From contig NZ_AEWG01000040.1 of the NCBI RefSeq assembly GCF_000190375.1, forward strand, positions 1 through 64,000: a DNA stretch of 64,000 nt, read 5' to 3'. The notes under the pieces were generated by a model, which had not been told where the DNA came from, made no database searches, and was given only the letters and a program-made list of their open reading frames with translations. The stretch is from Rubrivivax benzoatilyticus JA2 = ATCC BAA-35. GTDB taxonomy: Bacteria > Pseudomonadota > Gammaproteobacteria > Burkholderiales > Burkholderiaceae_C. A program made the position numbers and the translations under genes. Below are positions 59,587-64,000 of the stretch, piece by piece (position 1 is the first letter of the stretch; each line of letters opens with the position of its first letter).

Positions 59587-60429
59587 TCAGCCCGCCAGCG
59601 CCGCGGCCAGCCGCGCCGCCTGCGGCCCGAAGGCGTAGGCGTCCATGCCCAGGTCGCCGTAGGTCAGGCTGGCGTGCACGCGGCGCGCCACCGGCGCCTC
59701 GCCGGCGGCACCGGCGGCGACGAAGTACGGCAGCAGGTGCTCGTCGCTCGGGTGCATCAGCGTCGCGTGCGGCGCCTGGCTGCGCCAGGCCAGCAGCGCG
59801 GGCCAGTCGGCCGCCTCGCCCTTGTCGGCGAACCAGTCGCGGAAAGCCGTGCTCTCCGGCGTCGCCGGGGCGTCGATGCGGCCGGCGCCCAGCGCGGCGA
59901 AGACCCGGCGCAGGTTGTGCGTGATGCTGCCGCTGGCCAGCACCAGCACACCCTCGGCGGCCAGCGGCGCCAGCGCACGGCCCAGCGCGAACAGCCGCGC
60001 TGGCGCCCAGCCCGGCGGCCAGGCCAGCGGCAGCACCGGCAGGTCGGCCGCCGGGTAGACGTGCAGCAGCGGCGTCCAGACGCCGTGGTCCAGGCCGCCG
60101 CCGTCGTGGCGCTGCACGGCGATGCCGGCGTCGGCCAGCAGCGCCTGGACGCGGGTGGCGAGTTCGGGCGCACCCGGCGCGTCGTAGCGCAGCCGGTACA
60201 GCGCGTCGGGGAAACCGCCGAAGTCGTGGATCGTCTCGTGCTGCTCGCCGGCCACCAGCACCGGCTCGCGTGTCAGGCTGTGCGCCGAGATCGCGAGGAT
60301 CGCGCGCGGGCGGCCGAAGGCGGCGTCGATGGCCGGGCCGAGGCGGCGGAAGAAATCGCCGGCTTCGCCCGGTTCGAGCGCGGTCATCGGCGAGCCGTGG
60401 GACAGGAACAGCGGGGGCAGCGGGTTCAT
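59587..60429 (-). CDS. DODA-type extradiol dioxygenase (YgiD-like)
   Basis: A 280-residue non-haem metal enzyme of the LigB/DODA family. FLSHGSPM near residue 8, ISAHSL near 47, GLDHGVWTPL near 112 and SGSITHNLRR near 165 supply the metal and catalytic His residues. Relatives cleave catechol-type rings such as DOPA; many members, including YgiD, act on unknown substrates. It stands alone and is divergent from the permease gene. Confidence 0.88.
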   Translation of the reverse strand: MNPLPPLFLSHGSPMTALEPGEAGDFFRRLGPAIDAAFGRPRAILAISAHSLTREPVLVAGEQHETIHDFGGFPDALYRLRYDAPGAPELATRVQALLADAGIAVQRHDGGGLDHGVWTPLLHVYPAADLPVLPLAWPPGWAPARLFALGRALAPLAAEGVLVLASGSITHNLRRVFAALGAGRIDAPATPESTAFRDWFADKGEAADWPALLAWRSQAPHATLMHPSDEHLLPYFVAAGAAGEAPVARRVHASLTYGDLGMDAYAFGPQAARLAAALAG

Positions 60430-60515
60430 GGCCTCATTTCAGCAGCCCGCCGGGCTGTCCGGGTTCAGCCCGCTTGCACGGGCCGTTCAAGGGCTTTCGG
60501 GTACCGTCGCGCCCC

Positions 60516-63047
60516 ATGCACGCCTCGATCCCTGCGCTCGCGTGGCGCCAGACGCTGCGCGACCTGCGCGCCGGCGAACTGCGCCTGCTGTTCTTCGCCG
60601 TGATGCTGGCCGTCGCCGCGCTGACGGCGGTGGGTTTCTTCGCCGACCGCCTGAATGGCGGCCTGGCGCGCGACGCACGCCAGCTGCTCGGCGGTGACGC
60701 GCTGGTCAGCAGCGACCGCCCGACGCCGCCGGAGCTGGTGCAGCTCGCCGCCGCCAGCGGGCTGCGCAGCGCGACCAGCGTCTCGTTCCCGAGCATGGCG
60801 CGTGCGCCCGACGATCTCGGCGGTGCCAGCCGGCTGGTCGCCGTCAAGGCGGTCAGCGACGGCTACCCGCTGCGCGGCGCGCTGCAGCTCAAGGCGCTGC
60901 AGGGCGACGGTGTCGAGACGGTGGCCGCCGGCCCGCGCCCCGGCACGGTGTGGGTCGACGCGGCGGTGCTCGCCTCGTTGCAGCTCGCGCCCGGCCAGCC
61001 GCTGCTGCTGGGCGACGCGACGCTGACGGTGGCGCGGGTCATCGCCGTCGAGCCCGACCGCGGTGCCGGCTTCACCAGCTTCTCGCCGCGCGTGATGCTG
61101 CACGAGAGCGACCTGGCGGCCACCGGCCTGGTGCAGCCGGCGAGCCGGCTGAACTACCGTTTCGCCGTCGCCGCGCCCGAGGGCCGCGACGCGCTGGTGC
61201 GCCAGTTCGTGCAGCAGGCCGAGGAGCGCATCCACGCCGTGCCGCTGCGCGGCGTGCGCCTGGAGTCGCTGCAGAGCGGCCGCCCCGAGATGCGCCAGAC
61301 GCTGGACCGCGCCGAGAAGTTCCTCAACCTCGTCGCGCTGCTGGCGGCGCTGCTGGCCGCGGTGGCGGTGGCGATCGCCGCACGCGACTTTGCCGCGCGC
61401 CATCTGGACGACTGCGCGATGCTGCGCGTGCTGGGGCTGGCGCAGCGCCGCATCGCCGGTGCCTACGCGCTGGAGTTCGCGGCGCTCGGGCTGGCCGCCA
61501 GCGCCGCCGGTGTCGCCGTCGGCTGGCTGGTGCACCACGTCTTCGTCTTCCTGCTCGCCGGCCTCGTCAACGCCACGCTGCCGGCGCCGTCACTGTGGCC
61601 GGCGGCCTTCGGCGTCGGCGTCGGCATGACGCTTCTGCTGGGCTTCGGCCTGCCGCCGGTGCTGCAGCTGGCGCGGGTGCCGCCGCTGCGCGTGATCCGC
61701 CGCGACGTCGGCACGCTGAAACCGGCGTCGCTGCTGGTGCTGGCCGCCGGCACCGGCGGCTTCGCGGCGCTGCTGCTGGCCGTGGCGTCCGACCCCAAGC
61801 TCGGGTTGATCGCGGTCGGCGGTTTCGCCGCCGCGATCGCGGTCTTCGCGCTGCTGTCCTGGGCGGCGGTGACGCTGCTGCGCCGCGCCGTGCCCGAGGC
61901 CGGCGCGCCGCGCTGGCTGGTGCTGGCCACGCGCCAGCTCACCGCGCGCCCGGCTTTCGCGGTGCTGCAGGTCTCGGCGCTGGCCGTCGGCCTGCTGGCG
62001 CTGGTGCTGCTGGTGCTGCTGCGCACCGACCTCGTCGCCAGCTGGCGTGGCGCGACGCCGCCGGACGCGCCCGACCGTTTCGTCATCAACGTGCAGCCCG
62101 ACCAGGCCGCACCGTTCCGCCAGACGCTGGCCGAGGCCGGCGTCACGCGCTACGACTGGTATCCGATGATCCGCGGCCGCCTGGTGGCGATCAACGGCCG
62201 CGCCGTCAGCGCCGACGACTACAGCGACGACCGCGCGGCGCGCCTCGTCGACCGCGAGTTCAACCTCAGCCACGCCGAGCAGCGCCCGGAGCACAACGAG
62301 ATCGTCGCCGGCCGCTGGACGCCGGGCGAGGCCGGCGCGGTGTCGGTCGAGGAAGGCATCGCGCAGACGCTGGGCCTGAAGCTGGGCGACACGCTGCGCT
62401 TCGACGTCGCCGGGCTGCAGCAGGAGGCGCGTGTGACCAGCCTGCGCAAGGTCGACTGGGGCTCGATGCGGGTCAACTTCTTCGTCGTCTTCCCGGTGGC
62501 CGAGCTGCCCGAGCTGCCGGCCAGCTACATCGGCGCCTTCCGCGCGCCGGCGCAGCCGGGTTTCGACAACGCGCTGGCGCGCGCCTACCCCAACGTCACC
62601 GCGATCGACGTCTCGGCCTCGATCGCCCAGGTGCAGGGCGTGCTCGACCAGGTGATCCGGGCGGTGGAGTTCCTGTTCGGCTTCACGCTGGTGGCCGGGC
62701 TGGTGGTGCTGTTCGCGGCGGTGTCGGCGACGCGCGAGTCGCGTTCACGCGAGTTCGCGGTGATGCGCGCGATGGGCGCCGGCAGCCGCCTGCTGGCCCA
62801 GGTGCAGCGGGCCGAGCTGCTGGGCGTCGGCGCGCTGGCCGGGCTGCTGGCCTCGCTGGCGGCGATGGCGGTGGGCTGGGCGCTGGCGCGTTACGCCTTC
62901 GAGTTCGACTGGCGGCCGTCGCCGCTGGTGCCGCTGGCCGGCGCGGCGGCCGGTGCGGCGCTGGCGCTGGCCGCCGGCTGGTGGGGCTTGCGCGACGTGC
63001 TGCGCCGCCCGGTCGTCGAGACGCTGCGCCGCGCGACGGTGCAGTGA
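60516..63047 (+). CDS. ABC transporter permease, FtsX/YbbP-like
   Basis: An 843-residue inner-membrane protein of the MacB/FtsX type with two copies of the unit 'one helix, large periplasmic domain, three helices'. Helix clusters lie near residues 25-45, 265-400, 410-500 and 700-830, and SREFAVMRAMGAGSRLL in the last cluster is typical of FtsX domains. YbbP-type permeases work with a YbbA-like ATPase, not encoded here, in lipid or lipoprotein handling. The start at 60516 fits the first helix. Confidence 0.85.
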   Translation: MHASIPALAWRQTLRDLRAGELRLLFFAVMLAVAALTAVGFFADRLNGGLARDARQLLGGDALVSSDRPTPPELVQLAAASGLRSATSVSFPSMARAPDDLGGASRLVAVKAVSDGYPLRGALQLKALQGDGVETVAAGPRPGTVWVDAAVLASLQLAPGQPLLLGDATLTVARVIAVEPDRGAGFTSFSPRVMLHESDLAATGLVQPASRLNYRFAVAAPEGRDALVRQFVQQAEERIHAVPLRGVRLESLQSGRPEMRQTLDRAEKFLNLVALLAALLAAVAVAIAARDFAARHLDDCAMLRVLGLAQRRIAGAYALEFAALGLAASAAGVAVGWLVHHVFVFLLAGLVNATLPAPSLWPAAFGVGVGMTLLLGFGLPPVLQLARVPPLRVIRRDVGTLKPASLLVLAAGTGGFAALLLAVASDPKLGLIAVGGFAAAIAVFALLSWAAVTLLRRAVPEAGAPRWLVLATRQLTARPAFAVLQVSALAVGLLALVLLVLLRTDLVASWRGATPPDAPDRFVINVQPDQAAPFRQTLAEAGVTRYDWYPMIRGRLVAINGRAVSADDYSDDRAARLVDREFNLSHAEQRPEHNEIVAGRWTPGEAGAVSVEEGIAQTLGLKLGDTLRFDVAGLQQEARVTSLRKVDWGSMRVNFFVVFPVAELPELPASYIGAFRAPAQPGFDNALARAYPNVTAIDVSASIAQVQGVLDQVIRAVEFLFGFTLVAGLVVLFAAVSATRESRSREFAVMRAMGAGSRLLAQVQRAELLGVGALAGLLASLAAMAVGWALARYAFEFDWRPSPLVPLAGAAAGAALALAAGWWGLRDVLRRPVVETLRRATVQ

Positions 63048-63054
63048 GCCGGCG

Positions 63055-64000
63055 TCAGCCGGCGTCGAGCGCGCGGTCGATGGCCTCGAGCAGCCGGCGC
63101 TGTTCGAGCGGCTTGGTCAGGTAGTCGGCAAAGCCGGCCTCGCGTGCGGCGGCGATGCGATCGGGCATCGCGTCGGCGCTGACCGCGACGACCGGGATCG
63201 CCTGCGTCTCGGGGCGCGCGCGCATCCGGCGCAGCAGCTCGAAACCGTCGGCATCGGGCAGCTGGATGTCCAGCAGCACCAGCGCCGGCCGCGCCGCCAG
63301 CGCCAGCGCCAGGCCGGACTCGGCGTCGTCGGCCAGCAGCAGCTCCAGCTCGGGCCGGCGCGCCAGCATGGCCTCCATCAGCATCTGGTTGACGGCGTTG
63401 TCCTCGACGTAGAGCAGGGTGCGGCGCTGCGGCGCCGGCGGCCCCGAGGCGTCGGCGCTGCTGCGCTCCAGGCGGACCCAGAAGGTGCTGCCGCGGCCCG
63501 GTGCGCTGTCCAGCCCGATGCGCCCGTGCATGGCCTCGACCAGCCACTTGGCCAGCGCCAGGCCGACACCGGCGCCGTCACTGGCGGCGTGCGCGCCCTC
63601 CAGGCGCTCGAAGGCCTGGAACACGCGCCGCTGGTCGGCCGGCGCGATGCCGGGGCCGTCGTCGTGCACCTCCAGGCGCAGGTGCTCGCCCTCGTCGCGC
63701 CAGGCGATGCTGACGCGGCCGCCGCGGCGGTTGTACTTGACGGCGTTGGTCAGCAGCCCGGCCAGCACCTGGCGCAGGCGCGCCGCGTCGGCGAGCACGA
63801 AGCCCTCGACGGCGACGGCCGGCGGCTCCAGCCGCACGCCGCGTTCGGCGGCCAGCGGCGCGACGAGGCGGCAGGCCTCGGCCACCGCGGCCGCCGCCGG
63901 CACCGCCTCCAGCCGCACGCCCAGCGTGCCGCCGTCGATGCCGGCCAGGTCCAGCACCTGGTCGATCATCGCCAGCAGGTGGCGGCCGCCGCGCAGCACC
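63055..64000 (-). CDS. hybrid sensor histidine kinase, 3' part (runs off the window)
   Basis: The visible 315 residues contain the end of a dimerisation domain (LLAMIDQVLDLAGIDGG), the ATPase domain with N box LTNAVKYNRRGG, DDGPGI and GAGVGLALAK, and a C-terminal receiver with VEDNAVNQ and phospho-acceptor Asp in VLLDIQLPDADGF, plus the switch Lys in DYLTKPL. It is therefore a hybrid kinase ending in a receiver, stop at 63055. The sensing part lies beyond 64000. It is convergent with the permease gene and only seven bases apart. Confidence 0.92.
   Translation of the reverse strand, partial: VLRGGRHLLAMIDQVLDLAGIDGGTLGVRLEAVPAAAAVAEACRLVAPLAAERGVRLEPPAVAVEGFVLADAARLRQVLAGLLTNAVKYNRRGGRVSIAWRDEGEHLRLEVHDDGPGIAPADQRRVFQAFERLEGAHAASDGAGVGLALAKWLVEAMHGRIGLDSAPGRGSTFWVRLERSSADASGPPAPQRRTLLYVEDNAVNQMLMEAMLARRPELELLLADDAESGLALALAARPALVLLDIQLPDADGFELLRRMRARPETQAIPVVAVSADAMPDRIAAAREAGFADYLTKPLEQRRLLEAIDRALDAG

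Overview
The window is a very GC-rich, gene-dense stretch of a Gram-negative bacterium. Porin, TonB-receptor and autotransporter genes show an outer membrane. The gene families (membrane-bound urate hydroxylase PuuD, DUF2917 next to a MocR regulator, urtABCDE) point to a betaproteobacterium of the order Burkholderiales, probably of the Rubrivivax/Leptothrix/Ideonella type. That placement is inference from family content. No rRNA, tRNA, CRISPR array or intact transposase was seen.

The theme is purine degradation. From 10.4 to 21.5 kb lie a BMP-type nucleoside/purine ABC importer and guanine deaminase on the minus strand, and xanthine dehydrogenase xdhABC on the plus strand. From 28.8 to 38.6 kb lie urate hydroxylase puuD and hydroxyisourate hydrolase on the minus strand. 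On the plus strand follow a GntR regulator, allantoinase puuE, an OHCU decarboxylase/allantoate amidohydrolase fusion, an M20 hydrolase, an NMT1-type ABC importer and a small deaminase. From 52.0 to 59.2 kb lie the urea importer urtABCDE and a divergent adenine/adenosine deaminase. A urease accessory gene ureD stands alone at 40.5 kb. Together these can take adenine and guanine through xanthine, urate, allantoin and allantoate to ureidoglycolate and ammonia. Structural urease genes are not in the window. The sequence TGTATACAC occurs both in the hiuH/gntR promoter and upstream of the porin, suggesting a shared regulator.

Other regions: 0-8.7 kb is the 3' part of a giant glycine-rich autotransporter whose 5' end here carries frame changes; 9.0-10.0 kb is a porin, followed by a three-copy hairpin-rich tandem repeat; 21.5-26.2 kb holds a Crp/Fnr regulator, an LTA-synthase-like membrane sulfatase and an acyl-CoA synthetase; 26.3-28.8 kb is a probable polymorphic toxin/immunity pair with a low-GC centre; 38.5-40.5 kb is a DUF2917/MocR divergent pair; 41.4-45.0 kb is an iron-uptake module (PepSY-TM protein, small membrane protein, TonB receptor with a possible Fur box). 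From 45.0 to 46.5 kb is a lower-GC island with an arginase-like gene. From 46.7 to 52.0 kb are a DMT exporter, a LysR regulator, a duplicated alcohol-dehydrogenase scrap, a broken and an intact toxin-antitoxin locus, an alcohol dehydrogenase and a nucleotidyltransferase. From 59.2 to 64 kb are a small membrane protein, a DODA-type dioxygenase, an FtsX-like permease and the 3' end of a hybrid sensor kinase.

Several intergenic gaps of the urt operon hold REP-like palindromes, and one of them appears to supply the urtC start codon.
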